Source of the DNA: JAWVFM01 sp963739355
GTDB lineage: Bacteria > Actinomycetota > Thermoleophilia > Solirubrobacterales > 70-9
Assembly: GCA_963739355.1 (NCBI GenBank)
Contig: CAVUAD010000002.1
Coordinates: 127,848 to 191,847, forward strand
Direction of reading: 5' to 3'
DNA: 64,000 nt
The notes under the pieces were generated by a model. That model saw only the letters and a program-made list of their open reading frames with translations. It was not told the origin of the DNA and did no database searches. Both the position numbers and the translations under genes were made by a program. Below are positions 7,637-16,682 of the stretch, piece after piece. Position 1 is the first letter of the stretch. Each line of letters begins with the position of its first letter.

Positions 7637-9901
7637 TTGGACATCGGACGGCGGCGGCTTCTTGCGCTGGTCTGCGCGAGCTTCGCGCTCCTGGGCGCCA
7701 TCGCCGGGAGCGCCTCCGCGGCCCAGGCGAGCAAGAAGGGCTTCAAGGCGCATGGCAGCGTCAAGCAGGTCTACGCAACCGGCCTCAAGGGCCGCAAGGA
7801 CGTGAAGCTCCTCGACGCCGGCAAGACCGTCGCGACCAAGCGAGCCGACAAGCAGGGCGGCGTGCTGTTCCGGGGCGTGAAGCCGGGCGGCGGCTACCGC
7901 GTCTCGGCCGGCGGGGCCAGGTCCGGAAAGCTCCGGGTCCTCACCGCGCGGTCGGCTCCGCCCAGCACCAAGGTCTACGACCAGTCGATCCCGGACGACG
8001 GCTACAGCTACCTGAAGACCCGCGACGGCACGAAGCTCGCGATCGACGTGCACCCGCCAACCGACGTCACGGACGTCCTCGGCGTGGACCCGCCGCCGCT
8101 CGAGCCGGGCCCGAAGCCGACGCTCATCGAGTACTCCGGCTATGGCTACGCCGATCCCGCCGGCCCGCAGAACGGGATCGCGATCCTCGCCAACCTCATG
8201 GGCTTCACGGTCGTCGACGTCAACATGCGCGGCACCGGCTGCTCGGGCGGCGCCTACAACTTCTTCGAGCCGCTCCAGAACCTGGACGGCTACGACGTCG
8301 TCGAGACGATCGCCCACCAGCCCTGGGTCCTGCACCACAAGGTGGGGATGATGGGCATCTCCTACGGCGGCATCAGCCAGCTCTTCACCGCCGCAACCGA
8401 CCCGCCCGACCTGGCCGCGATCTCGCCGCTGTCGGTCATCGACAACACGCAGACCACGCTCTACCCCGGCGGCATCCTGAACACCGGCTTCGCGGTGGCG
8501 TGGGCCAAGGAGCGCATCCACGACGCCAAGCCGGCGTCGCCGAACGGCGGCCAGCCCTGGGCCTACCAGAAGATCCAGGACGGCGATCAGATCTGCAAGC
8601 AGAACCAGGCCCTCCACGGCGAGGCGACGAACCTGCTGAAGAAGATCCGCGCCAACAACCACTACAAGCCGAAGGTCGCCGACCCGCTCTCGCCGGTCAC
8701 CTTCGTCCACAAGATCAAGGTGCCCGTGTACATGGCGTGCCAGTTCACGGACGAGCAGACCGGCGGCCACTGCCCGGACCTCGCCGAGAACATGACCGGC
8801 ACGCGACGAAAGTGGTTCACGTTCACGAACGGCACGCACGTTGACTCGCTGGACCCGGACACGTTCAACCGCTGGTACGACTTCCTCGAGCTCTACGTGG
8901 CCAAGCAGGCGCCGATCACCAACTCGGCGGCGATCCAGGCCGGCGGGCCCGTGATCTACCAGGAGGCCATGGGGATCACCGGCGTCACCCTCCCTCCGGA
9001 CCCGATCCAGGCGCAGCCGACCTACGCGGGCGCTCTGGCGGCGTTCAAGGCCCTGAAGCCGATCCGCGTCCTCTTCGACAACGGCGCCGGCGGTAGCTCG
9101 CCCGGACAGCCCTATGCCGGCTTCGAGCACTCCTACTCGAAGTTCCCGATCCCGGGGACCCAGGGCAAGTCGTGGTTCCTCTCGTCGAAGGGCAAGCTGG
9201 GCGCGAAGCCGCCCGGCGGCTCGCACGCGGACTCCTTCGCCTGGGACCCGCACGCGCTGACGCGGACCGACTTCACCGGAGACACCGCCGCGGGAACCGA
9301 CGGCCTCTGGACGGCCACCCCGCCGTACCACTGGAAGCAGAGCCCGAAGGGCAAGGCGGTCTCCTACCTGACGAAGCCGCTGAAGAAGAACACGACGGTG
9401 GTCGGTGCCGGCGAGCTGCGCCTCTGGGTCAGGTCCTCGGCGCCCAATGTCGACCTGCAGGCAACCGTCAGCGAGGTGCGCCCCGACGGCAAGGAGACCT
9501 TCGTGCAGAACGGCTGGCTGCGCGCGAACGAGCGCAAGCTGGACCCGAAGAAGTCGAAGCCGCTCGAGCCCTTCCTCAGCCTCCGCCGGCGCGACGTCAG
9601 GCCGATGCCGCGCCACCGCTTCGTCCCGCTGACGATCCCCATGTACTACGAGGGGCATGCCTACCGGGCGGGGTCGCGAATCCGCGTCACTGTCGCGGCG
9701 CCGAACGGAACTCAGCCCATCTGGGCGTTCAAGACGAGCCCGAAGGGCAGCGCCACCGTCGCGATCGCGTACTCGAAGCAGCGCCCGTCGCGGCTCACGC
9801 TGCCGGTGATCCCGCATTCGAGCGTCCCGACCGGGCTGCCGCCGTGCCCCGGCCTGCGCGGCGAGCCCTGCCGCGACTACAAGCCGTTCGCGAACCGCTA
9901 G
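7637..9901 (+). CDS. Secreted CocE/NonD-type hydrolase (X-Pro dipeptidyl-peptidase S15 family)
   Basis: TTG 7637 is preferred because GAGGAA lies about 10 bp upstream and it gives a signal peptide (RRRLLALVCASFALLG, cleavage after SASA); TTG 7619 is an alternative. After a roughly 90-residue N-terminal domain comes the S15 alpha/beta-hydrolase core with nucleophile motif GISYGG, an RGTGCSGG segment, and a histidine in GTHVDSL. A PepX C-terminal jelly-roll domain follows, with PMYYEGHAYRAGSRIRV. Members hydrolyse acyl or Xaa-Pro bonds of small molecules and peptides; this one acts outside the cytoplasm, substrate unknown. Confidence 0.88.
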   Translation: MDIGRRRLLALVCASFALLGAIAGSASAAQASKKGFKAHGSVKQVYATGLKGRKDVKLLDAGKTVATKRADKQGGVLFRGVKPGGGYRVSAGGARSGKLRVLTARSAPPSTKVYDQSIPDDGYSYLKTRDGTKLAIDVHPPTDVTDVLGVDPPPLEPGPKPTLIEYSGYGYADPAGPQNGIAILANLMGFTVVDVNMRGTGCSGGAYNFFEPLQNLDGYDVVETIAHQPWVLHHKVGMMGISYGGISQLFTAATDPPDLAAISPLSVIDNTQTTLYPGGILNTGFAVAWAKERIHDAKPASPNGGQPWAYQKIQDGDQICKQNQALHGEATNLLKKIRANNHYKPKVADPLSPVTFVHKIKVPVYMACQFTDEQTGGHCPDLAENMTGTRRKWFTFTNGTHVDSLDPDTFNRWYDFLELYVAKQAPITNSAAIQAGGPVIYQEAMGITGVTLPPDPIQAQPTYAGALAAFKALKPIRVLFDNGAGGSSPGQPYAGFEHSYSKFPIPGTQGKSWFLSSKGKLGAKPPGGSHADSFAWDPHALTRTDFTGDTAAGTDGLWTATPPYHWKQSPKGKAVSYLTKPLKKNTTVVGAGELRLWVRSSAPNVDLQATVSEVRPDGKETFVQNGWLRANERKLDPKKSKPLEPFLSLRRRDVRPMPRHRFVPLTIPMYYEGHAYRAGSRIRVTVAAPNGTQPIWAFKTSPKGSATVAIAYSKQRPSRLTLPVIPHSSVPTGLPPCPGLRGEPCRDYKPFANR

Positions 9902-10008
9902 AGGCGAGGCGGCCCGAGCAGTCCGTAGTGGGCCGCAGCCAAGTCGGCGGGACTCCCCCGATGACCGCGGCTCAGCGGCCGAATACGGTTGGGTCCGGAG
10001 TTGATGCA

Positions 10009-10248
10009 ATGAAATCGCGAAGCCCGATCAGAGATCTGCCAATCATCGTGGCCGCCGCCTATCTCGGCTTCTACTTCTGGGGGCTCCTGATGTCGGTGTT
10101 CACCCCGTTCGAGCTCGCCGGGCTCACCGTCATCGCGGTGATCTGCATCGTGTGGATCGCGACGACGGCGATCATCGGGCGCCTGGGGCCACGCGACGCC
10201 GAACAACGCCGTCGCGAGGCCAAGCTGCGCGAGAAGCGCGGCTTCTGA
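10009..10248 (+). CDS. Small two-helix membrane protein
   Basis: A 79-residue protein. ATG 10009 has GGAG 8 bp upstream, which favours it over ATG 9961. Two transmembrane helices are visible (about 10-28 IIVAAAYLGFYFWGLLM and 35-55 LAGLTVIAVICIVWIATTA), followed by a highly charged tail (RRREAKLREKRGF). No family recognised. It stands alone between the secreted hydrolase and a convergent secreted protein. Confidence 0.65.
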   Translation: MKSRSPIRDLPIIVAAAYLGFYFWGLLMSVFTPFELAGLTVIAVICIVWIATTAIIGRLGPRDAEQRRREAKLREKRGF

Positions 10249-10271
10249 TCCCGCCTCGAATCGCTCAGGCG

Positions 10272-10994
10272 TCAGCCGCCTGACGGCGGGACGTCGAAGC
10301 GCTTCGGCAGGCGCTGATAGGTGTTCTGGAGCTCGTCCTGGACGATCGTTGCCTTGCCGTGCGCCGTCAGGTCGAAGCTGCGCGGGAGGCGGCCGACCTG
10401 GAAGCGCCAGCCGTCCGGAAGGGCGAGGCGCGAGTCGAGGTCCCGGAGCTGCCTGTACCTCAGCGCCGGATCGATGATCTGCGAGAAGGCCTGCATGCGG
10501 TAGACGTGGCCGGCTGGGTCGACGAGGTCGTAGATCCGCTTGCCCCGGTCGTAGTGCCAGGTGTTGTCGCGGCCGATCTCGATCGTGGTGTACGGGTCCG
10601 GGTGGGCGGTGCCGATGCTCGAGAGGTCGATCGTCGCGACGTCGCGGAGCTGCCGCCCGTCGAACTCCGACACCGGCCCGAGGTTGGGCTCGGAGGCACC
10701 GTCGACGACCCAGTGGCGCGGGCCGTTGAGAACGGCGAGGGGAACGTCGTGGTCGGCCGCGAGCGCACCGGTGTCGAGCCCGGTCCACCAGTGGTAGGGG
10801 CAGTGGTTGAGCCCGGTGGTGTTCCACACGGTGGCGGTCGGCGAGGGGGAGAGCGCGACGGTGAAGATCTCGCAGTAGCGGGCGTGTCGCAGGTTGCCGA
10901 CCCCGGCCGCGCCCGCGGACGAAGTGGTCGCGCCGAACGCCGTCGCGGCGAGCGCCGCGGCGAGCCCGATCCGGATCCTTCCTCTGAGTCCCAA
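10272..10994 (-). CDS. Secreted hypothetical protein
   Basis: A 240-residue protein if it starts at TTG 10994, which has AGGAG about 8 bp upstream; no ATG or GTG is better placed. It has a signal peptide (RGRIRIGLAAALAATAFGATTSSAGA). The mature part has RHARYCEIFTV, NHCPYHWWTGLD and a histidine/tryptophan-rich central region, reminiscent of secreted actinobacterial proteins of unknown function. No catalytic motif recognised. It is divergent from the methyltransferase at 11082. Confidence 0.68.
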   Translation of the reverse strand: MGLRGRIRIGLAAALAATAFGATTSSAGAAGVGNLRHARYCEIFTVALSPSPTATVWNTTGLNHCPYHWWTGLDTGALAADHDVPLAVLNGPRHWVVDGASEPNLGPVSEFDGRQLRDVATIDLSSIGTAHPDPYTTIEIGRDNTWHYDRGKRIYDLVDPAGHVYRMQAFSQIIDPALRYRQLRDLDSRLALPDGWRFQVGRLPRSFDLTAHGKATIVQDELQNTYQRLPKRFDVPPSGG

Positions 10995-11081
10995 GCCTCT
11001 GCTCCTGCGCCGGCCATCCGGGCCGGTCTGGAGCGGCAGGTTACCCGTGAACCTCGGCGGGGTGCTGTCAGTATCCGGTGC

Positions 11082-11705
11082 ATGAGCCTTTGGGGACGCA
11101 TGTTCGCGGCGGGCTACGACCGGGTCATGGCCCGCACGGAGGAGGCGACGCTGCGCGGCCACCGCCGAGCGCTCATCCCGAGAGCGAGCGGCGCCGTGCT
11201 CGAGATCGGCGGCGGCACGGGCGCGAACCTGGCCTTCTATCCGGACACGGTTGACTCGCTGACCGTGACCGAGCCCGAGGCGCCCATGGCGAAGCGCCTG
11301 GAGCGCCGCATGGCCGAGGGCACGCGCGAGGTCCGCCTGGTCTCGGCGGCCGCGGAGCGGCTTCCCTTCGACGACGGCGCCTTCGACAGCGTGGTCTCCA
11401 CGCTTGTGCTCTGCACGGTCTCCGATCAACCCCAGGCGCTCGGCGAGATCCGCCGCGTCCTGAGACCCGGGGGCAAGCTGCTCTTCATCGAGCATGTCCG
11501 CTCGGACGAGGAGCGCCTCGCCGGCTGGCAGGACCGCCTCAACTGGCTGCAGCTGCGACTTGCGCACGGGTGCAACTGCAACCGCCCGACCGTGGACGGG
11601 ATGCGCTCCGCCGGGTTTTCGATCGAAAGCCTGGAGCACGACGTCCTGGGCAAAGCGCCGCCGATCGTGCGCCCCCTCGTCGTCGGCGTCGCGGTCTCCG
11701 CCTAG
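11082..11705 (+). CDS. Class I SAM-dependent methyltransferase
   Basis: A 207-residue methyltransferase starting at ATG 11082. Motif I is VLEIGGGTGANLAFYP (about 38-50), followed by an acidic motif II (TEPEAPM), the AERLPFDDGAFDSVVS segment and motif post-III LRPGGKLLFIEHV. These are typical of UbiE/Methyltransf_11 enzymes such as phospholipid or small-molecule methyltransferases. The C-terminal NWLQLRLAHGCNCNRPT region resembles METTL7/UbiE-like proteins. Substrate unknown. Confidence 0.85.
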   Translation: MSLWGRMFAAGYDRVMARTEEATLRGHRRALIPRASGAVLEIGGGTGANLAFYPDTVDSLTVTEPEAPMAKRLERRMAEGTREVRLVSAAAERLPFDDGAFDSVVSTLVLCTVSDQPQALGEIRRVLRPGGKLLFIEHVRSDEERLAGWQDRLNWLQLRLAHGCNCNRPTVDGMRSAGFSIESLEHDVLGKAPPIVRPLVVGVAVSA

Positions 11706-11733
11706 TCGCCGGGCCCAAGCGCGGCGCTGCCCA

Positions 11734-12084
11734 TTAGCCGGCGGGCGGCACCGGCACCTTCGCGGGCGGGTCGAGGCCGGCGTCGCCGAAGGCCCTGCGG
11801 TAGGCGTTCTTGTAGGCGTCGGAGAAGGCCTTCGCAAAGGCCTTGTCGTGTCCCTCCTTGAACCCCTCGGCGTAGCCCTGGGTCCGGCCCACGGCCGTGC
11901 CGTGGTGCTTGCCGGCCGCCGCGCCGGCGTCGCGGGCGGCGCCGACGTCCTCGCCGCTCGATCGGCCGATCGCATAGGCGCCGACGCCGAGGGCGATCGC
12001 GGCGAGCAGGATCGCGGCAACGATCCTCGGGTGGGCGCGGAGCTCGGCCCGGATGCCCGCGGATGCTGCGCTCTCGTCGCTCAT
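11734..12084 (-). CDS. Single-pass protein with long four-residue Gly/Ala repeat
   Basis: A 116-residue protein. ATG 12084 overlaps the stop of the upstream acyltransferase by one base (TGATG), so the two are translationally coupled. One transmembrane helix (about 22-41) precedes a striking stretch in which every fourth residue is Gly, then Ala, for about 14 repeats (G-KHH-G-TAV-G ... A-FAK-A-FSD-A). It ends in a Pro-rich tail. The same pattern occurs in the SGNH protein at 14125. Probably an extracytoplasmic helical packing or oligomerisation segment partnering the acyltransferase; function unknown. Confidence 0.75.
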   Translation of the reverse strand: MSDESAASAGIRAELRAHPRIVAAILLAAIALGVGAYAIGRSSGEDVGAARDAGAAAGKHHGTAVGRTQGYAEGFKEGHDKAFAKAFSDAYKNAYRRAFGDAGLDPPAKVPVPPAG

Positions 12085-14072
12085 CACGCCTGCTTGGAGT
12101 GCTTCGGCGGCGAGACGTCCGTGTGGATCATGCAGCTCTCGCCCGGCGTGCGGTCGATGGGCTCGGTCGCGGGGAAGGCGTCGAGGAGGGCGCTCGCGAT
12201 GAACTTGCTGCGCGCCGCGTACCCCGGGGTGGTGAAGTGGATGCCGTCGTCGATGAACCAGTTGTCCCTCACCTCCGACGCCCAGTCGTAGACCCGCATG
12301 TTCGGGTAGCGCTGACAGGCCTTGTCGAGGGCCGCGTCCCACCGCTGCATGTTGGTCTCTGCGTAGGGCCCGCTGGTGACGAGGGTCTTCACGTTGACCC
12401 AGAGCACGGGCCCGCCCCGTGCGACGGACATCATGCTGTCGATCCGCTTCGCGAAGCCCTCGGCGGAGCCAACCGAGACGTCGGCCGCCTCGTTGGTTCC
12501 GAGCGCGAGGACCCAGCAGCCGCGGAAGCCCCGCTGGTACCAGGACTCCGCGACGTCGTGCGCGTTCGGGTTGCCCTCGAACGTCTCGTAGATCGACTGG
12601 CCGGCGGTGATCTCGTAATGCTGTGTCGTGGCCCCGACCCTGCCGTACTGCGCGCTGATCCGCTGTTTGGGGTTCGGCAGGTAGTCGGACGAGACGAGCC
12701 CGAGCGAGGTGGAGTCGCCGACGTGGACCACCCCCTTGCACACCGTCTTGTTGGGATCCGCCGCGACGACCTTCCCCGACGTCGACGTCTTCTGGATGGC
12801 GGTTGTCCCGGCGAGGGCGCCCGCGTCCTCGGGCCCCACGTTCATCCCCGCGAAGCCCGCGAGGGCGAAGACGAAGACCAGGCCGCTGCCGGCGACGAGC
12901 GCCCAGCCGGGTCGCGTGACCTGGCGCCAGCTGAACCGTCCCTCGCGAATCCGGGCACGGAACCGCACCAGCGCGCCGTGGCGGATGGGGTTCTCGATGT
13001 AGGTCCAGGAGAGCGCGGCCACCACGAACGTCGCGGCCACCTGCGCGCAGTTGCGAGGCAGGTCCTTGGTGGTGGTCGCGCCGGTCGGGGTTGTGAGGAC
13101 GATGATCGGGAAGTGCCAGAGGTAGATGCCGTAGGAGCGCTCGCCGATCCAGCGCATCGGCGTGCAGCCCACGATGCGGCCGAGCCTCGCCGCCGGATGC
13201 GCCATCGCCGCGACCGCGAGCGCCGTCCCGATGGAGAGCAGCACGAAGCCGCCGTGGTAGAGGAACGACGAGAACTGCTCCGTCTGCCAGATCATCACGC
13301 CGATGATCACGAGGCCCGCGACCCCGGCCGCCTCGATGACCCGGCGCGCCTGGGCGGGGATGGCCGCCTTCAGCCTCCGGCTGGGCCACACGGCGGCGAG
13401 GGCCGCGCCGATCAGCAGCTCCAGGGCCCGGGTGTCGGTGCCGTAGTAGACGCGCGAGGGGTCCGTGTGCGGGCTGTAGAGGACCGCCATGACGATTGCC
13501 GAGATCAGCGCCATGACCAGCATCGCCCCGGCCAGCCGGGGGCGCACGCCGCCGGCCATCTTCAGCTCCGGGACCAGCCGGACGCCGAGGACCAGAAGGA
13601 ACGGCCAGAGGATGTAGAACTGCTCCTCGATCGACAGCGACCAGAGGTGGCCCAGGGGCGAGGGCGCCGCGAACTGGGCGAAGTACGACACGTGGTGGAA
13701 GATCAGCCACCAGTTGTTGAAGTAGAAGATCGCGCTGAAGTTCTCTGATCGGAAATCCGGGGGCTGGTGGGGGCCGATCACGGTGACCCACGCCATCACC
13801 ACGACCAGCATCACGAAGAGGGCCGGCAGGAGGCGGCGGGCGCGCGCGAACCAGAACGCCTTCAAGCGGATGCCGCCGCGCTCGTCGAACTGCGCGAGCA
13901 GCAGGTCCGTGATCAGGTAGCCACTGAGCGTGAAGAACACCCCGACTCCGAGCAGCCCGCCGCTCGCCCAGCCGAAGTCCAGGTGGTACGCGATCACGGC
14001 GAGCACCGCGATCGCCCGCAGGCCGTCCAGGCCCGGCATGTAGCGCTGCCCGCGCTTGATCGGCTCAGGCAT
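12084..14072 (-). CDS. OafA/YrhL-type acyltransferase with C-terminal SGNH domain
   Basis: A 662-residue membrane O-acyltransferase. The N-terminal acyltransferase-3 domain (about 10 helices, residues 8-390) starts with MPGLDGLRAIAVLAVIAYH, containing the family histidine, and has R/E motifs in PLGHLWSLSIEEQFY. After a linker near 400-440 comes an SGNH-like domain with block I GDSTS (about 450) and a late DGIHFTTPG (about 607). Such fusions O-acetylate cell-wall or surface polysaccharide. It lies first in a two-gene unit with the repeat protein and is divergent from another SGNH protein at 14125. Confidence 0.9.
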   Translation of the reverse strand: MPEPIKRGQRYMPGLDGLRAIAVLAVIAYHLDFGWASGGLLGVGVFFTLSGYLITDLLLAQFDERGGIRLKAFWFARARRLLPALFVMLVVVMAWVTVIGPHQPPDFRSENFSAIFYFNNWWLIFHHVSYFAQFAAPSPLGHLWSLSIEEQFYILWPFLLVLGVRLVPELKMAGGVRPRLAGAMLVMALISAIVMAVLYSPHTDPSRVYYGTDTRALELLIGAALAAVWPSRRLKAAIPAQARRVIEAAGVAGLVIIGVMIWQTEQFSSFLYHGGFVLLSIGTALAVAAMAHPAARLGRIVGCTPMRWIGERSYGIYLWHFPIIVLTTPTGATTTKDLPRNCAQVAATFVVAALSWTYIENPIRHGALVRFRARIREGRFSWRQVTRPGWALVAGSGLVFVFALAGFAGMNVGPEDAGALAGTTAIQKTSTSGKVVAADPNKTVCKGVVHVGDSTSLGLVSSDYLPNPKQRISAQYGRVGATTQHYEITAGQSIYETFEGNPNAHDVAESWYQRGFRGCWVLALGTNEAADVSVGSAEGFAKRIDSMMSVARGGPVLWVNVKTLVTSGPYAETNMQRWDAALDKACQRYPNMRVYDWASEVRDNWFIDDGIHFTTPGYAARSKFIASALLDAFPATEPIDRTPGESCMIHTDVSPPKHSKQA

Positions 14073-14124
14073 CAGCCGTCACCTTCCGGTCGATGATTGC
14101 AAGGTGGCGTGATCGTCGGATGGA

Positions 14125-15075
14125 GTGGCGCCTGAGCGTGCGTTTACGCTTCGGGAAGTGAGGTGGAGCGGGCGACGAATCGTGCTCTCGCTGCTTGCCG
14201 TGGCGCTGGTCGGCGGGGCGATCGCCGGCGGCTACGCGCTCGGATCCACCGGGATCGCGGACGATAGCGAGGCGCAGGCCTCGCGTGAGGACTCGGCCCG
14301 TGCCGCCTTCCTCGAGGCCCGCGACACGGCGTTCAAGGCGCAGCTCGCGCCGGGCCGCCATGACGGCCGTGCGACGGGCGCGAAGGAGGGGGCCGACGCC
14401 GGCAGCCGGCGCGGCAGCGTCGCGGGTTCGCGCGCGGCCGACTATGCCGCCCACCCCTCCAGCCGGACGCGGCGGGTGAGCGGCGTTGCGACGGGACGAT
14501 CCGAATCTGAGTCTGAGATCGGTGGCATCGGAGGTGGCGGGCCGGCCGGCGCCGGGAGCGGATCCGTGCTCGTCGTCGGCGACAGCCTCGAAGTGCTCAC
14601 TTCGCCCTACCTGAAGCAGTACCTACCCGGGGTCCACCTCACCGTCAACGCGGTTGGCGGCTACTCGAGCCTGCAGATCTTCGAGCTCTTCCGCCAGAGC
14701 TACGACCCCTCGCAGAACGTGATCGTCTTCGACGCGGGCACCAACGACAACCCCAACTATCCCGAGATCCTGGCGGGAAGGCTGCAGGCCGTGGCGGCCG
14801 CCATCGGGAACAAGCGGTGCATGGTGGTCCCGACCATCCACGGCCTGAGCGTCGGCGGCGTGGACTCGAGCGCCAAGAACCGGGTCGTCCGGGAGTTCGC
14901 CGCCTCGCGGCCCGGCACCGAGACGCCCGACTGGGCGGGATTCGAGGCGGCGCATCCGGAGCTGATGCAGCCCGACGACCTGCACCCGATCCCGGCGGGC
15001 GCGCAGGCGCGGGCGCGGCTGATCGCCCAGGGCGTCGAGCGCTGCCTGGAGTACGAGTCCGCGCTGGGCGGCTAG
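14125..15075 (+). CDS. Membrane-anchored SGNH/GDSL hydrolase with four-residue Gly/Ala repeat
   Basis: A 316-residue protein from GTG 14125 (GTG 14158 is an alternative giving RWSGRRIVLS at the N-terminus). One transmembrane segment (about 17-36) is followed by a 4-residue-period Ala/Gly repeat (about 55-110) like that of the protein at 11734. The SGNH hydrolase domain has VVGDSLE (about 152), GTND (about 205) and DDLHP (about 284). It is divergent from the OafA-like gene, so the three genes may form one cell-surface acylation/deacylation unit. The stop overlaps the convergent MFS gene by CTAG. Confidence 0.8.
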   Translation: MAPERAFTLREVRWSGRRIVLSLLAVALVGGAIAGGYALGSTGIADDSEAQASREDSARAAFLEARDTAFKAQLAPGRHDGRATGAKEGADAGSRRGSVAGSRAADYAAHPSSRTRRVSGVATGRSESESEIGGIGGGGPAGAGSGSVLVVGDSLEVLTSPYLKQYLPGVHLTVNAVGGYSSLQIFELFRQSYDPSQNVIVFDAGTNDNPNYPEILAGRLQAVAAAIGNKRCMVVPTIHGLSVGGVDSSAKNRVVREFAASRPGTETPDWAGFEAAHPELMQPDDLHPIPAGAQARARLIAQGVERCLEYESALGG

Positions 15076-16625
15076 GCGGCGGGCTCGCCGGCGGCGGGGA
15101 CGGCCTCGGCCGCCACGGCCTCCTCGCCGGCACGGCCTCTTGGCATGCCCACGACGGCCACGACGAACGCAACCGCCATCACGCCCGCCATCACGTAGAC
15201 GACCCGAGCCGTGGAGTTGGCGAAGTCGAGCTGCACGGCGCTCAGCAGCCTGTCGCTGGTGCCCGGCGGCGGGCCGCCGCCCGTGCCGCTGGTGATTCCG
15301 TCGGTGATCTTCGCCGCCTGCTCCGCCGGGACGCCCGCGGCTGCCAGGGTGTCGCCGATGCGTGAGTCGTTCTGGCTGATCAGGATCGAGCCGAGGATCG
15401 CCATCCCGAGGCTGCCGCCGAAGTTGCGGACGGTCTGCGTGACGCCGGTCACCGCGCCGTAGGTGGCCCGGGACGCACGGTTGAGCGCGTCGGTGCTGAC
15501 CGGACCGAGCACCATGCCGACGCCAAGCCCCGCGAGCGCCAGGAAGTACCACTGGTTGTTGAACGACAGGTCGTTCAGCCTGTGCGCCCAGAGCGCGAAC
15601 CCGATGGCCGCGACCGCGCAACCGGGGATCACGGCGGGGCGGGCGCCCTCCTTGTCCAGCACCCGGCCGCCCCGCTGCGCGCCGATCGTGAACCCGCCGA
15701 AGAAGACGAGCAGGAACAGGCCGGCGTTGGAGGCGCTGTCGCCGAGCGCGACCTGCGCGTAGAGGCTCGCGAAGAAGAAGAGCGGCACGAAGGTGATCGA
15801 GAGCAAAAAGAGCACGGCGTTGTCCGCGCGAAACCCCTCGTTCGCGAACAGCCGCATCGGCAGCAGCGGCTGCGAGACGCGGAGCTCCTCCTGGACGAAC
15901 CGGGCGAGGATCGCGAGGCCCACGACCAGGCAGCCCCAGGTCGCCGGGCTGCTCCAGCCCCAGATCGTCGACTGCTGAAGCGCGAGCACCGCCAGCGCCA
16001 TCCCGGCGCTGACCAGGAAGGCTCCGCGCTTGTCGACGGGGGTCGGGTTGCGGTTTTCGTCGGGCTTCGCCCGCAGGGTGAGGATGAGGCCGATGATCGC
16101 AACGGGGATGTTCACCCAGAAGATCGCCCGCCACGTCCACTCGGTGAGGTAGCCGCCGGCGAGTGGGCCGACGGCGGTCAGCCCGCCGGTCACGGAGAAG
16201 AAGATCGCCAGGGCCTTGCCGCGCTCCTGCACCGGATAGGCGGAGACGACGATTGCGAGCGCTGCGGGGAAGAGGAGGGCGCCGCTCGCCCCCTGGACGA
16301 TCCGGAAGACGATGAGCCAGGCCTCGCCCGCGTCCCCGGTAGGCGTCAGCCCGCACAGCGCCGACGACACCGCGAAGGAGACGATTCCGATCAGCACGGT
16401 CGTCCGGTGCCCGTAGGTGTCGGCGAGCTTGCCGCCCAGGGCGAAGAACGCGGAGAGCGAGAGCAGGTACCCGTTGATGACCCACTGCGCGCCCGTCGCG
16501 GAGAGGTGAACGTCGTCCTGGAGGGACGGGATCGCGAGCGCGACGATCGTCTGGTCGATGAAGAGCATCGCGACGGCGAAGACCATCGCGGCGAGGATCA
16601 ACCGCTTGTTCTTCTCTCCCGCCAC
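15072..16625 (-). CDS. MFS transporter, DHA2 family (EmrB/QacA-like, 14 helices)
   Basis: A 517-residue transporter with about 14 hydrophobic helices. It shows DHA2 features: LFIDQTIVALAIPSLQ in helix 1, GALFFALGGKLADTYGHR-type motif A after helix 2, and GASGALLFPAALAIV in helix 5. Members export drugs or toxic compounds using the proton gradient. A Gly/Ala/Glu-rich tail follows the last helix. No regulator gene is adjacent. ATG 16625 is 57 bp from the divergent NlpC/P60 gene. Confidence 0.9.
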   Translation of the reverse strand: MAGEKNKRLILAAMVFAVAMLFIDQTIVALAIPSLQDDVHLSATGAQWVINGYLLSLSAFFALGGKLADTYGHRTTVLIGIVSFAVSSALCGLTPTGDAGEAWLIVFRIVQGASGALLFPAALAIVVSAYPVQERGKALAIFFSVTGGLTAVGPLAGGYLTEWTWRAIFWVNIPVAIIGLILTLRAKPDENRNPTPVDKRGAFLVSAGMALAVLALQQSTIWGWSSPATWGCLVVGLAILARFVQEELRVSQPLLPMRLFANEGFRADNAVLFLLSITFVPLFFFASLYAQVALGDSASNAGLFLLVFFGGFTIGAQRGGRVLDKEGARPAVIPGCAVAAIGFALWAHRLNDLSFNNQWYFLALAGLGVGMVLGPVSTDALNRASRATYGAVTGVTQTVRNFGGSLGMAILGSILISQNDSRIGDTLAAAGVPAEQAAKITDGITSGTGGGPPPGTSDRLLSAVQLDFANSTARVVYVMAGVMAVAFVVAVVGMPRGRAGEEAVAAEAVPAAGEPAA

Positions 16626-16682
16626 CGGCGCTGAGTATTACCTGCTTGATAGGCGGCGGCGTTGTGCCGATAATGGCTCTGC

